DNA from: Orychophragmus violaceus
Lineage: Eukaryota; Streptophyta; Magnoliopsida; Brassicales; Brassicaceae
Direction: 5' to 3'
Assembly (NCBI GenBank): GCA_030180135.1
Contig: CM058239.1
Coordinates: 58,917,246-58,981,245 of the forward strand
DNA length: 64,000 nt
Below the pieces are notes generated by a model, which saw only the letters and a list, made by a program, of their open reading frames with translations, was not told the origin of the DNA and ran no database searches. Below, piece after piece: positions 24,479-36,305 of this stretch. Numbering within the stretch: the first letter of the stretch is position 1; each line of letters starts with the position of its first letter. A program made the translations under genes and the position numbers.

Positions 24479-25866
24479 CGAACCTCATCGCGGAAAATCT
24501 TGATCATATTATGGTTAATGATCTACGGCAATTGAAATTTCCGTACTTGTTTTCTCAATTTTTGTGATCTTTTCATCCCAGTCCATAGTATCATAAGCAT
24601 TGTAATGAGAAATAAGGTTTTCTCTAACTAGTTGTTGAGCTCAAACTTTGTGATGCAGCACAAAGAATTTCTTTGGAGGGTTGCTATTCAATGGCTCATC
24701 TCTATTGGAAGAGTTTTTTATATGTTCAATCTCTCCAAGAAGTTGAAAATCTTAAAGGAGTACTTGAGGATATCAACACGGAACATGTTTTAGATCTTGA
24801 AAACAGAGTTAAGGAGGCTCAAGCAAACCTTACCTATATGCAGAATTATTTGCTTGCCAATCCATTTCAATGGTTAGCTTCTCGCGAAAAAGTGGCTCAC
24901 AAAAATTGGCTAACCTTAGCCATGGTGGAGAAATTCCTACATCAGCGTTCTCGAGTTAAATAGACAGATTGTGGGGATAGATGCACATCGTATTTCCCCC
25001 GCATGGTAACCTCAAGGAGAGATTCCAATCAAATTCACTACTTGATTGATTCTTCGGGTAAGAAGCTCTCGGTTAGTAATGATATTAAGGCCCATTGTGT
25101 CAGCTACTATGAAAGTATTCTCGGGGTGGATTCAGATCCTCTTTCTCTAGGTGACTTGAACACCATTGACTCCAACACGAGGTTTAAGTGCAACTCTGCT
25201 ACCAAGCTCCTGCTGCAGGCGCGAGTTATTGCTGAGGAGGTGAAAAGGGAGGTCTTTGCTCTGCCTTTGAATAAGACTCCTAGTCCCAATGGTTTCTCAG
25301 GCGATTTTCTAAGGAAAAATTATTGGAGCAGACGTAACATATGCAGTATTTGAGTTCTTCGATTCTGGAAAGATTTTAAGCCAATGGAAATACACTGCCA
25401 TTTATCTAATTCCTAAGGGTAACATGAGCTGAGAAGTTAGTTGACTTCATACCAATTTCACTTTGCAATGTGGTTTACAAGGTAGCCAAGACGCTTATAC
25501 TACTTCTCTCAGACTTCATTTCCAAGGAACAATATGCATTTTTAAAGAGTGATTGCTAGTTGAATGTCCTTTTGGCTACTGAAATGGTTCAGATTTAGTA
25601 GCGCAATTAGTTTATCTCAAAAAGCTTTTGATTCAGTTAGTTGGAAAATCATTCTTCGTATCTTTGAAGCTGTGAAATTTCCTTTGGTCTTCATTAATTG
25701 GATCAGACAGGACATTACCACAACCACCTTCTCCATCAATGTTAATGGTGAGCTATGTGGATTATTCAAAGGAAAACGAGGTCTAAGACAAGACTGACCA
25801 CTTTCTCTTGTCTTCTTAACTCAAAATTTTAAAATAGGATAATCGGCTAGCATCATCTTGGTCTCT
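24440..25866 (+). pseudogene. LINE ORF2 remnant, part 1 (linker and reverse transcriptase N-half)
   Basis: Decayed plant L1-type LINE ORF2. Seen in several frames: the pre-RT linker with HQRSRVKWTDCGD-like sequence (about 24940-24985), SNQIHYLID (25026-25050), a helix-rich stretch, then RT sequence AFDSVSWKIILRIFE (25624-25668) and FKGKRGLRQD (25768-25797) where functional LINEs have the RQGDPLSP block. Stops and frameshifts are frequent. ORF2 normally provides endonuclease and RT for target-primed insertion. The reading is broken at 25869 by the LTR insertion and resumes at 36306, 36-37 kb and 37744. Confidence 0.8.
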
Positions 25867-26082
25867 CCTGTAACACTCCTATCCCGGGTGTTAAGACATT
25901 CTCGACCTAAGTGGGATTGGGGGTAAGAGTCATGAAACTAGAACGTGTGCAACCAGTCGGAGATACTAAGAAGAAGCGTTCCATGGTCTGGAGTTGGCTA
26001 AGTTCAGTGAGGAAGAATCTTAGCCGAGTTCGAAAGAAAGTATTCAGCTGAAATGAACTGAAAGGCCGAGTTGGATCAGCGG

Positions 26083-26440
26083 GGTCAGCTCAAATTAGCT
26101 GTGACGAGTGCTGGCTAGTTGTGTCAGCTAGTGGTTTAGGTCAGCTAGTGACACTAGCTGACTAGTGGGCGGTTACCAGCCAAGGGGCACAAGTGGGTTG
26201 GCACCCATTCGCCTACCACTTGCACCCTTTCGCCTAATAAGCAGTTTTTGGAGAGTGGTCTGGTCAGCTCAAATCAGCTGTGAGGAGTGCTGGCTAGTTG
26301 AGTCAGCTAGTGGTTTAGGTCAGCTAGTGACACTAGCTGACTAGTGGGCGGTTACCAGCCAAGGGGCACGAGTGGGTTGGCACCCATTCGCCTACCACTT
26401 GCACCCTTTCGCCTAATAAGCAGTTTTTGGAGAGTGGCTA
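26083..26440 (+). repeat. 179 bp tandem duplication inside the large LTR
   Basis: Two nearly identical copies, 26083-26261 and 26262-26440, each starting GGTCAGCTCAAAT and ending GGAGAGTGG. Differences are few, so the duplication is recent compared with the surrounding decay. Confidence 0.9.
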
Positions 26441-27517
26441 TTAATAGCAATGACTTAGATGAATTGAGGCATCTTCCACACACATACACATCATCACAGA
26501 CGCCTGAAAACACGCACGAACCATGGAAAGAATTACAATAAATTGTTAAGGAAAAATTAGTGAGGCTTGAGGGCAAGAGAGAAGGGTTTTTGGGCCAGAA
26601 TCTACAAGGGTTGTCTGCGGGATTGGTGAAAGGTTTGGGCGGTTTTCAGACCACCATACACCCATGAAAATACCCAGAAACCTTCATGGGAAATCGTGAG
26701 GGAACAAGGGTATGAAACAAAGTGTGGGTCGGAATTCTTAAGGGATAGAAATGAAGATTAGCCGGCAGGTTAAGAGAGGAGTTGGGATACGGTTAACCAC
26801 CAACATCCTATAGGTCATGGTGAAGGATCAACACGGATACAACCCTGAACATGGGCCGTGAAGAACACACACACAAGGGAAGGAAAATCCCATAAATATA
26901 CTAAGGAAAAACCGTGAGAGTTGAAAAAGGAAACAAAGAGTTTCTGCCCGAAAGTATGGTAGTGATTGGCCGGCGGTTGGATGGAGATTGAAGCGCCTTC
27001 TTCATGAAAAATCCGTCATAGTTTGGATGAAGAAGAATGGCATGCATATGCACAGATAATTCTGGACTCGATGGACAATTTTATAAAGAAAGAGGAGGAT
27101 AAACCAAATGGGAGAAGGAGATGGCAGACAAGCCGGATGGTAGTTCTACGGACTCATATAGGGAGAAGAAATGGGATATCGCGGAGGATTGGTTCACATG
27201 GGTGCCTTATTTAATGAGAATGATAGAGCGGTTATGTACTAAGCGATGTGAAATCGGTTGATCGATCAAGAAGGAAACTGGATGGGTGGTTGATCAATCA
27301 TGATATTATAGGCGAACAGATCCAAACAGACGGAACAGAATGGGCGATTGTTGATCAGTTTGATTCTGCAAAATGGGTTAGTCTGATGCAGAGTGGACGA
27401 TAGGATCGAAGTATGCAATCTGATGCAGAGTGGGCGATGTGGTTGGTATAGGTGATCAGATTCGACGCGAGATGGGTTACTAACTGGTAGTATTTACTAA
27501 TCCGAATAGTAGGCGAT

Positions 27518-29083
27518 TGATATACTTGTATTTTCGTGCATTTAGGCTAATGTTAGGATCATGTTTTACTTCTTTTTAGTTTCCTTTAACCTCATTTCTT
27601 TGGTCATTGATGTGTTTAGAGTATAGGATCATCTAGAGCTAGGTTTAGGCATTCTAGGCTTGCATTTGGAGTATTTCCTTTGTTTTGTAGGTTCTTGGAG
27701 TTGCTAAGGATGTTTGGAAGAGTTTGGAGGCCAAAGGAGTGATTGCAAGTTAAATGGTGATGAAAGACCAAACCGATGAGCTTGAAAGATTGAGTCATAT
27801 GAAGATGTTACGTTAACCTTTAGCTCTGGGATTCTGAATAAAAATCATGGGAAATTGAGTTAGCTTTCTAATGGAGGTGGTTTGAAGTCATTCGGAGCTA
27901 TATGGAGAGAGTTATGCCTGATTTACTGGATGCATCTCAACACAGAAAAATCCGAGAGTCCGTATCGGTCTGGCCGACCGATACGCCGACCGATACGACC
28001 CTTCCCAGAAAAATCCGAGAGTTCGTATCGGTCGGCCAGACCGATACGCCGACCGATACGACCCTTCCCAGAAAAATCCGAGAGTCCATATCGGTCTGGC
28101 CGACCGATACGCCGACCGATACGCGTCCCAGAAATTGCCTTGGATCCGGGTCAACACCCGGTTTGTTCCGGGTTGACCCGGCTCGAACCCTAATGACTTT
28201 TTAAGCCAAAAACCTATCTTTTTACAGTCTCTTATGCTATTTTTATTGTTAAAAACACTTGTAAGAACAAGTTGGATTTCTTGATTGAATCTAGCACTTC
28301 TTTTGTGATTCCTTCATCAAATCTTTCAATCAAACTCTACTTTTCTATGATCAATCTTATTTCTATGGAATTTGTTGGTTTGATCATGATTAGTGAGTAG
28401 TTCTTCATAGGGCTTATGGGTTAGGTAGGATTAGGTTGATTAGGGGTGATCAATGGATTTCTAGTGCTTGATTGTTTAAAATCTCATCTGTCAAAGTGTG
28501 TTTAATGTCTAATTAGCCTTGATCAAGTTGATTAGAATGCTTAAGATTTCTTGTTCACAACATGTTCGATGAAATTCCTGTTCATAGCTTTGATAGAACT
28601 TTCACATTCTAGCGCATGAGAATGTATGTTTAGAGTGATTGTTAGTTGTTTGGAACTTGTTTGATTGCTTGCTTGATTCTAATTCACAAATGAGAATTTG
28701 TTCTTGGATTAGGATTAAGTAAAGAGATTAGTATTAAGAGATTAAACTGATCGTATCGTTGTGTTCCTTGCTAGGAGATTAGCTTGTTTGAAGTTTGAAT
28801 TAGGATCCTTGATCATCCCGAGTCACCTGTCCGTTGACCTTAACCTTATGCCCTATCTTTGTCATTGATTGAATTCACTTGTTTATTTGCTTTTTGTCTA
28901 CTTCTATTTGAATTGTTTTCGTTAGGACTGTTAGAACAAAAACTAAATTGTTTGATTTGACTCTGAAGGTTTAGTGTGTACGTATTGGTTTTATCCATCC
29001 CAGAATAGGTTCGATACCTCAAAGCTACATCGATAAGCTTGAGGAATTGGTACCTCAAAAGGATTGCAAAATCCTAGTTATCA
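27518..29083 (+). repeat. 5' LTR of the gag-only Athila-type element
   Basis: 1566 bp, starts TGATATACTTG and ends TAGTTATCA. Contains three 63 bp tandem units (27945-28133) built on GTATCGGTC...GACCGATAC palindromes. Confidence 0.96.
27945..28133 (+). repeat. 3 x 63 bp tandem array of GTATCGG/CCGATAC palindromes in the 5' LTR
   Basis: Units begin near TCCGAGAG at 27951, 28014 and 28077, exactly 63 bp apart. Each carries TATCGGTC..GACCGATA followed by a second GACCGATAC half. An equivalent array lies in the 3' LTR (34254-34442), where the middle unit differs at the palindrome. Confidence 0.9.
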
Positions 29084-29086
29084 ATT

Positions 29087-29099
29087 TGGCGCCGTTGCC
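29087..29099 (+). other. Primer binding site (tRNA-Asp type)
   Basis: TGGCGCCGTTGCC three bases after the 5' LTR, the primer site typical of Athila elements. Confidence 0.92.
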
Positions 29100-29197
29100 A
29101 TTTTGGGATTCTGGATATATCAATTCGTTTTCTATTCTTTTTTAGTTCAAGTTATTGTTACTAATTTGCTACTTTCTCTCTTTTTGATGTTAGGTGT

Positions 29198-31759
29198 ATG
29201 AACTTGCGCAGCAAAGGGACTACAAACTTAGTTGCAAGAGTTTACGACATCAAAGCACACGAGAGGAGATTAGCAAGAGAACGCCGAGCACAAGAACGAG
29301 CTGTTAACGTTGAGAGTGTTGAGCAACAAGTTATGGATAATCATCAAGATCAACAACAGCAGCAGCAAGAGAGGCCAGCTAGGGCCATTGGTGATGGAGA
29401 CACACCGGATACAAATGCGAACCGGCATGGGATCATTCCACCACCGGTGAACAACAACAACTTTGAAATCCGGGCTATGGTGATGAACATGGTGCAGAAC
29501 AATCAATTTCATGGGCTAGCATCTGAAGACCCGTTGCAACACTTGGACACTTTTGACAAGATATGCGCTACTACAAGGTTGAATGGTGTGACTGATGATG
29601 GTTTGAAGATGCGTCTCTTTGTCTTCTCTTTGGCAGATAGAGCCAAGGATTGGGAAAGCACTATCCCCCCAGTATCCATCACTACTTGGGGAGACCTGAA
29701 GAAAGCTTTCTTGAAGAAGTTCTTCTCATCTACTAGGACTGCTCGTTTTCGCAGTGAGCTATCCGGGTTTGTGCAGCGCAACAATGAGAGCTTCGCTGAA
29801 GCTTGGGATAGATTCAATAAGCTCACCACTCAGTGCCCACACCATGGTTTCACCAAGGAAACACTACTCAGCAACCTCTACCGCGGAGTGCTTCCTAGAA
29901 TGAGGGCAATGCTAGATTCATGCAGCAATGGACATTTCCTAGGCAAGGGAGTAGATGCAGCTATGGAGCTGATTGAAAATCTAGCACAAAGTGATGGCAA
30001 CTACAACGAGGATTATGAAAGGACTAATAGAGGATCATCATCTTCAGATGAGAAGTATGAGAAAGAGATAAAAGCGTTGAATGAGAAGTTAGACAAGATG
30101 ATCTCCATTGGCCAAAAGAACATCAGCTTTGTGGGACACTATGAGGATTCTAAGCCTCAGCTTTATGATGATGATGAGGATTTGACACAAGAGGAGATCA
30201 ACTTCATTGCTGGACAAGGTGGTTTCAATAAAGGCTTCAACCAAAACTACAGAAACCACCCAAACTTTTCATACCGCAATCCCAATGTAGCCAATCCTCA
30301 AGACCAAGTCTATCCTCAAGCTCCATCTCAAGGACAAGCTCATCAACAAGGGCAGCAAGGCTTTCCTCAGCAGCAAAAGCCTTTTGTCCCATACACCAAC
30401 CAACAAGGGTTTGGAAATAAGCCTCAGTTTCAAAGCCAGCAAGGATATATTCCCAACCAGAAATTTCCTCCCGGTTTTGGACAGCAGCCACCACAAGCTT
30501 CTTCTTCCTCAGGAGTTGATAATGAGTTAAAGGCTATGATGCAGCAACTTCTTCAAGGACAAGCCTCGGGAGCTATGGAAGTCAGGGATCTCAAGAGTGA
30601 GCTTCAGAACTTAACTTCAAGGGTTACCAACATGGAGAACAAGAATGCCTCTACATCTCGCACTCAAGGTACCTTGCCTGGAAACCCGGAGAAGAACCCG
30701 AAAGACTACTGCAATGCAATCTTCTCTACTGTTGATCATGAGAAACCAGACCATGAAAGAGAGGTTGATGAAATCGAAGCACTTCTCTATGGGTATGAAC
30801 TCCCTCCTGCTGCACATGCTCCTCCCAAGGAGATGAAGACAACAGTGGTTAAGCCTCCCTATGTTGCACCAGCTAAGGTGATGAGTGCTACTGCAATTTT
30901 TGCTGAAGATATTGTGCCTACTGTCCACACAACACCAAGGGTACTTCCCAAGCTTGGTAATCCAGGTAAATTTACAATCAGTTGTACTTTGGGAGACTTG
31001 AAGATTAACGACGCATTGTGTGACTCCGGCTCTACTGTGAGTGTGATATCTCTTGACATGGTGGAATCTCTTGGGATTAAGAGCATGGAAAGGTACCCAT
31101 CTTCTATTACATTTGGAGACTCTTACTCAAAAACTCCAATGGGAATGATCAAGGACTATCCACTGAAGATTGGTGAGTGCACTATCCCAACTGACTTTAT
31201 AGTCATGAAGATGAAGAAGAGTACCCAACTTCCTCTTTTACTTGGTACTTCTTTCCTCAACACCACTGGAGCTTGTCTGGACTTCAAAAAGAAATGTGCT
31301 GTGCTGAATAATGTTGACAACAAGGCTTATTACCCTCTGAGGAGCACATCTCTTCACACTTGTGGTGTCATCCTCTCTCCCAATGAAGATGATGTGTTAG
31401 AGGAGGCAAGGTTATTTGCCAATGTCGGCAAGGATGTTTGGCCTAAACCCACCGCTTATGGATCATTGAGTGAGCACATGGGACGTGCTCAAAAGAAGGG
31501 GGTGGATAGAGCTATTGGAAATCCTCTCATGACCACAAAGACTGAGTATGTTGGGTCCAAATCTTTGAAGAAGCTGAGCATTGATAAGGAAAAAAATCCA
31601 AAAGAAAGTGTTGTGGATATGGTGACAAAGATGCCTCCGAAGGTTGTAAAGGCTTCGATCAGTCCAAGGTTCCAAGGTGACTCGGTTAATCTTGGTGAGC
31701 TGACTTCTCAGGTCCTAGCCATCAATCTCAAAGGCAGGCCACACTCCTCAACCGCCTAA
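29198..31759 (+). CDS. Athila-type Gag-protease polyprotein (853 aa), intact
   Basis: Uninterrupted ORF from ATG 29198, the first ATG after the primer site, to TAA 31757-31759. Residues about 1-60 are basic then Gln-rich; about 95-260 form the retrotransposon gag (capsid) domain with the WGDLKKAFLKKFF block and FNKLTTQCPHHG; about 275-305 is a probable coiled coil; about 365-450 is rich in Gln, Pro, Phe and Asn with no CCHC knuckle seen; about 590-690 is an aspartic protease with CDSGSTVSVIS (catalytic Asp about residue 609). Role: virus-like particle assembly and self-processing. The ORF ends after the protease instead of continuing into RT, so the element must borrow polymerase and integrase. 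Absence of stops in a repeat contrasts with the other elements and suggests recent selection or recent copying. Confidence 0.93.
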   Translation: MNLRSKGTTNLVARVYDIKAHERRLARERRAQERAVNVESVEQQVMDNHQDQQQQQQERPARAIGDGDTPDTNANRHGIIPPPVNNNNFEIRAMVMNMVQNNQFHGLASEDPLQHLDTFDKICATTRLNGVTDDGLKMRLFVFSLADRAKDWESTIPPVSITTWGDLKKAFLKKFFSSTRTARFRSELSGFVQRNNESFAEAWDRFNKLTTQCPHHGFTKETLLSNLYRGVLPRMRAMLDSCSNGHFLGKGVDAAMELIENLAQSDGNYNEDYERTNRGSSSSDEKYEKEIKALNEKLDKMISIGQKNISFVGHYEDSKPQLYDDDEDLTQEEINFIAGQGGFNKGFNQNYRNHPNFSYRNPNVANPQDQVYPQAPSQGQAHQQGQQGFPQQQKPFVPYTNQQGFGNKPQFQSQQGYIPNQKFPPGFGQQPPQASSSSGVDNELKAMMQQLLQGQASGAMEVRDLKSELQNLTSRVTNMENKNASTSRTQGTLPGNPEKNPKDYCNAIFSTVDHEKPDHEREVDEIEALLYGYELPPAAHAPPKEMKTTVVKPPYVAPAKVMSATAIFAEDIVPTVHTTPRVLPKLGNPGKFTISCTLGDLKINDALCDSGSTVSVISLDMVESLGIKSMERYPSSITFGDSYSKTPMGMIKDYPLKIGECTIPTDFIVMKMKKSTQLPLLLGTSFLNTTGACLDFKKKCAVLNNVDNKAYYPLRSTSLHTCGVILSPNEDDVLEEARLFANVGKDVWPKPTAYGSLSEHMGRAQKKGVDRAIGNPLMTTKTEYVGSKSLKKLSIDKEKNPKESVVDMVTKMPPKVVKASISPRFQGDSVNLGELTSQVLAINLKGRPHSSTA

Positions 31760-33826
31760 AAACCGGTTTGACCAGTCGAGCTTAACGACTTTAAACAAAA
31801 GCGCACTTGGGAGACATTCCCATGTTTATCCTTGTACATACGTTTCTTGCTTGTTATTTTTGATGTTTTGCTTTGAGTTTTGTCAGGTTTTGGCTTAAGG
31901 ATGAGGTTGTAGGCCAGTTGGAGTTGAGCAAAGGCCGCGGAAATGAAGAAAAATGGTGCAGGAGCCGATATCGGGTTCCGTATCGGCTGGCCAGGCCGAT
32001 ACGGTTATGGTAAAAATAATCTGAGGCTCAGTATCGGGCACCGTATCGGTTGGCCAGGCCGATACGGGATGCATGAAATAAATCTGAGAGTTGATATCGG
32101 CTAGCGTATCGGTTGGCCAGGCCGATATGCTCTCACTGCCCAGGTTCACTCGACCTATACGCCTTGTCTTGGACCAGGTAACACTCCAACTTGTACATAC
32201 TTGCATTTTAGCTTCTTTTCTTTCTTTTTCTCCTTTTGTTGAGTCTCTCTCTCGAGCTTACTTTCCCACCGAGACGGTGTGAACTAAGTTTGGGGGAGAG
32301 GCTAGTTGCTAACCATGTTTTCTTTGTTCTTATTTTCGATTTTATCACTTGAGTCTCATGCATTCATCTAAGGCATAGAAAATCCAAAAAAATTGAAAAA
32401 TTTCAAAAAAATTTCAAAAAGAAAAGCATGTAGTTGCAATAGCATCATAGGATCGAGTCTAGTTGCATCATATAGGACGCATGCATAGGGAGCAATGATT
32501 GAAATTCCTTGTAAGACTGATTGAGTGATGACGTGTTCTTTATGCTAGTTGTTTGAGCTAGTTGATTGTCCTAAGATTGCAATTCAAGAAAGGCTAGAAA
32601 GTTAAGACGAACCATGCTCGGATTGCTTGCTTTGAAACTTGGTTTGAAACTGAAATAGGCTTTGAATTGACACTAGCTCTACCTAAGTGAGAACTTTAAT
32701 GATGACATCTAATTATCTTGCTCATGCTTTGTGTGTTAAACTCATGGATACTCTGAAAATATTCAAGCATTCTTATCCCTTTTACCACTCTCGCTTGCTT
32801 GAATAGACTCCACACCTTTCACCACCCTTCTTTCAAACCATAAACACTCTTGTTGAGAGGTAGGCCTATTTTTTTGAATGAGCTAGGTAAAAAGTGTTGA
32901 GTATGAGGCGACTAGGAGAAATTTCCATATAGTGCAAGCTCAACGTCTTTGGCTTTGCAATAGGCTAGGATCAAAGTTTGGGGGAAGAATTGGGAAAGGA
33001 GAGAGAGAGAGTAAAGAAAAGGAAGAATGAAAGGGGTTTTGGTTAGGATCTTATGTTTGTTGGCAAAGTGTTTTAAAAGAAGAAAAGCTCTTATGTGTTT
33101 AAAGAAAAGAAAAGTGTCTCATATTTTGAAATGAAAAGAAGCCAAAGGCTCACCTTAAAGAAAGAAAAGAGACCATTGCTAAAGAAAGATTTGAGCTAAC
33201 TTAAAAAGAAAAGATTTGCCACTGTTTTGAAAAGTCTTTATTGATCCTTGGGGAGTTTGATTGAAAATGTCTGATTGAGAAAAGGGGATGAGGCAAAAAT
33301 AGCCTTGGTCAAGGGTAGTATCCATCTAGGTGGGCTAGATTAGGAGAAGAAGTAATTGGGGCATGGGTAGATGGAAATCAACCTAGTATGCACCAATTGC
33401 CTCTAACTCTTAGCATTTTACTATAGCTCATTCACTTTTTCATGAGAGAACCTTCGTGCTTTTGGAATAAACCCCTCTTTTGATTGAGATCACTTTAATC
33501 TCAAAACCTTGTCCCTTTGCCAAATGAGTTTGATCACCTTGCATTGAGTAAGATCCACTTAAAAACCTAATGAATGTTAAAGAGCTAGTTGATAGGAATG
33601 CTTGTCTAGGTCGAGAATTGAGCTAAGAGTTTTGTCTTGATGAGCATGGCTAAATTTTTGGAGTAAGCCTAACTTGGTTGCATCTTGGTGACGTTGACTC
33701 GAATTGGAACTTGTTGATCTCAGTTTTGTCTTTGGATATGAGCTTCCGCCTTCAAACCTTTTCCCCAACTTGTTGTGATAGTCCTATGCTTGCTTGTGGA
33801 CAAGCAAGGTTTAAGTTTGGGGGAAT
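31760..33826 (+). other. 3' untranslated region of the gag-only element
   Basis: 2 kb without an ORF worth calling. 31955-32145 holds three palindrome units at 63 bp period (CCAGGCCGAT at 31991, 32054 and 32117). The purine tract AAGTTTGGGGGA occurs at about 32287, 32974 and 33813; only the last abuts the LTR. 33000-33240 is rich in GAAAAGAAA. A hairpin (TTGCTTG..CAAGCAA, about 33790-33807) precedes the last tract, as in the Athila element at 21287. Confidence 0.75.
31955..32145 (+). repeat. 3 x 63 bp palindrome array in the 3' untranslated region
   Basis: Each unit has TATCGG..CGTATCGG(C/T)TGGCCAGGCCGATA. Its sequence differs from the LTR array, but the 63 bp period, copy number of three and TATCGG/CCGATA half-sites are shared. 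Confidence 0.8.
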
Positions 33827-35392
33827 TGATATACTTGTATTTTCGTGCATTTAGGCTAATGTTAGGATCATGTTTTACTTCTTTTTAGTTTCCTTTAACC
33901 TCATTTCTTTGGTCATTGATGTGTTTAGAGTATAGGATCATCTAGAGCTAGGTTTAGGCATTCTAGGCTTGCATTTGGAGTATTTCCTTTGTTTTGTAGG
34001 TTCTTGGAGTTGCTAAGGATGTTTGGAAGAGTTTGGAGGCCAAAGGAGTGATTGCAAGTTAAATGGTGATGAAAGACCAAACCGATGAGCTTGAAAGATT
34101 GAGTCATATGAAGATGTTACGTTAACTTTTAGCTCTGGGATTCTGAATAAAAATCATGGGAAATTGAGTTAGCTTTCTAATGGAGGTGGTTTGAAGTCAT
34201 TCGGAGCTATATGGAGAGAGTTATGCCTGATTTACTGGATGCATCTCAACACAGAAAAATCCGAGAGTCCGTATCGGTCTGGCCGACCGATACGCCGACC
34301 GATACGACCCTTCCCAGAAAAATCCGAGAGTTCGTATCGGTCTGGCCGACCGATACGCCGACCGATACGACCCTTCCCAGAAAAATCCGAGAGTCCATAT
34401 CGGTCTGGCCGACCGATACGCCGACCGATACGCGTCCCAGAAATTGCCTTGGATCCGGGTCAACACCCGGTTTGTTCCGGGTTGACCCGGCTCGAACCCT
34501 AATGACTTTTTAAGCCAAAAACCTATCTTTTTACAGTCTCTTATGCTATTTTTATTGTTAAAAACACTTGTAAGAACAAGTTGGATTTCTTGATTGAATC
34601 TAGCACTTCTTTTGTGATTCCTTCATCAAATCTTTCAATCAAACTCTACTTTTCTATGATCAATCTTATTTCTATGGAATTTGTTGGTTTGATCATGATT
34701 AGTGAGTAGTTCTTCATAGGGCTTATGGGTTAGGTAGGATTAGGTTGATTAGGGGTGATCAATGGATTTCTAGTGCTTGATTGTTTAAAATCTCATCTGT
34801 CAAAGTGTGTTTAATGTCTAATTAGCCTTGATCAAGTTGATTAGAATGCTTAAGATTTCTTGTTCACAACATGTTCGATGAAATTCCTGTTCATAGCTTT
34901 GATAGAACTTTCACATTCTAGCGCATGAGAATGTATGTTTAGAGTGATTGTTAGTTGTTTGGAACTTGTTTGATTGCTTGCTTGATTCTAATTCACAAAT
35001 GAGAATTTGTTCTTGGATTAGGATTAAGTAAAGAGATTAGTATTAAGAGATTAAACTGATCGTATCGTTGTGTTCCTTGCTAGGAGATTAGCTTGTTTGA
35101 AGTTTGAATTAGGATCCTTGATCATCCCGAGTCACCTGTCCGTTGACCTTAACCTTATGCCCTATCTTTGTCATTGATTGAATTCACTTGTTTATTTGCT
35201 TTTTGTCTACTTCTATTTGAATTGTTTTCGTTAGGACTGTTAGAACAAAAACTAAATTGTTTGATTTGACTCTGAAGGTTTAGTGTGTACGTATTGGTTT
35301 TATCCATCCCAGAATAGGTTCGATACCTCAAAGCTACATCGATAAGCTTGAGGAATTGGTACCTCAAAAGGATTGCAAAATCCTAGTTATCA
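33827..35392 (+). repeat. 3' LTR of the gag-only Athila-type element
   Basis: 1566 bp direct repeat of 27518-29083, followed by target duplication gcgat (35393-35397). Confidence 0.96.
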
Positions 35393-36305
35393 GCGATCTA
35401 AGTATTGATCGACGATGAGAGATAAGTAGGATAAGCACTTGGATCTGGAGGACATATTCGAGTAGTGAATGGATTAAAATGGGCAGCCTAGTGGGCGAAC
35501 GATGCAGACACACTCGAGGGGTCAAGAAGAGCGATAAGACTAAACTGATGGGTCTAAGGCGATTGAGAAGACTGAACTGAAATGGCATGGATGAATTGGT
35601 GTCATCTCTCCTCGTTACTTAGACATGTGAGGCTGGTTGTTTGAATGTATTGGTGCTGAGGAGATGGTTTGACAGTTGATGCGTCTAAAGGGTATGCAAG
35701 AGCATGTGGACATATAAAATGTGAAGATCTCTCTTATACGTGGTCATGTGAGGATGGTTGGCTGAGTGACTAAGTACATGGGAGATATGTTAAGTGGGTT
35801 TGATGAATGAATGAGCTAAGTTGGTGAAAGTAAGTACAAGGACAATGGAAGCAAGACGTGGAACTGGCTTCATACCGACTTCACCTAAAAAGGCTAAGGT
35901 ACTTGTTTAAATAGTCGAATATTGTTCTAAGTGATGGTTTATAATGGAATAGGTGAATGTAACAATCTAAGATAACGCTTAGGTGGTTAGACTGGATAGA
36001 TAGGATTGGAACCTCGGAAGGAGATTTAAGAAAACAAATTAAGAGCTCAGGAGGTTCACAAATGGATAGTTCTTTAGAGGAACATAATCAAGGTTAGAGA
36101 TATTTCCGTTGCGTATTGATAAGTGTGAAGGATCTAAGATTAGAACCGAATAAGAAATTCAATCTAAAGATCCGACGAATACTTGCCCTCGATGGAAAAT
36201 TTAAAATATGAATGGATTTTAGGGAGGTTCAGGCCAGGAAGCGGCATGACCCAAGGAACACATCGACTGCGTCCTAGGAAGGCCGGATCAGGGTGTTTCA
36301 TCCCC

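Larger units (their letters stand above)
27518..35392 (+). mobile_element. Non-autonomous gag-protease-only Athila-type LTR element
   Basis: 7875 bp with two 1566 bp LTRs (27518-29083, 33827-35392) differing at only about four positions by eye, and a perfect target duplication gcgat (27513-27517, 35393-35397). The primer site is the tRNA-Asp type used by Athila (29087-29099). The internal region codes for gag plus an aspartic protease only; no RT, RNase H or integrase is present in the remaining 2 kb. Known: gag-only LTR elements depend on enzymes from autonomous relatives. The young LTRs and intact ORF suggest recent mobilisation in trans. Confidence 0.95.
25869..36300 (+). repeat. Large TGTAACAC-type gypsy LTR (probable solo LTR), split by a nested element
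   Basis: Starts TGTAACACTCC at 25869 and ends GGGTGTTTCA at 36300, a one-base variant of the expected GTTACA. Flanks are tctcc (25864-25868) and tcccc (36301-36305), a 4/5 target-duplication match. Without the nested element (27518-35392 plus one copy of gcgat) it is about 2.55 kb and holds no gene. It contains a 179 bp tandem duplication. Solo LTRs arise by recombination between the two LTRs of an element. Confidence 0.6.

Noticed and set aside
27882..28204. Overlapping ORFs repeating a 21-residue unit in the LTR (also 34191-34513)
   Set aside because: A 63 bp tandem repeat is open in several frames by periodicity; the palindromic DNA pattern is the better explanation.
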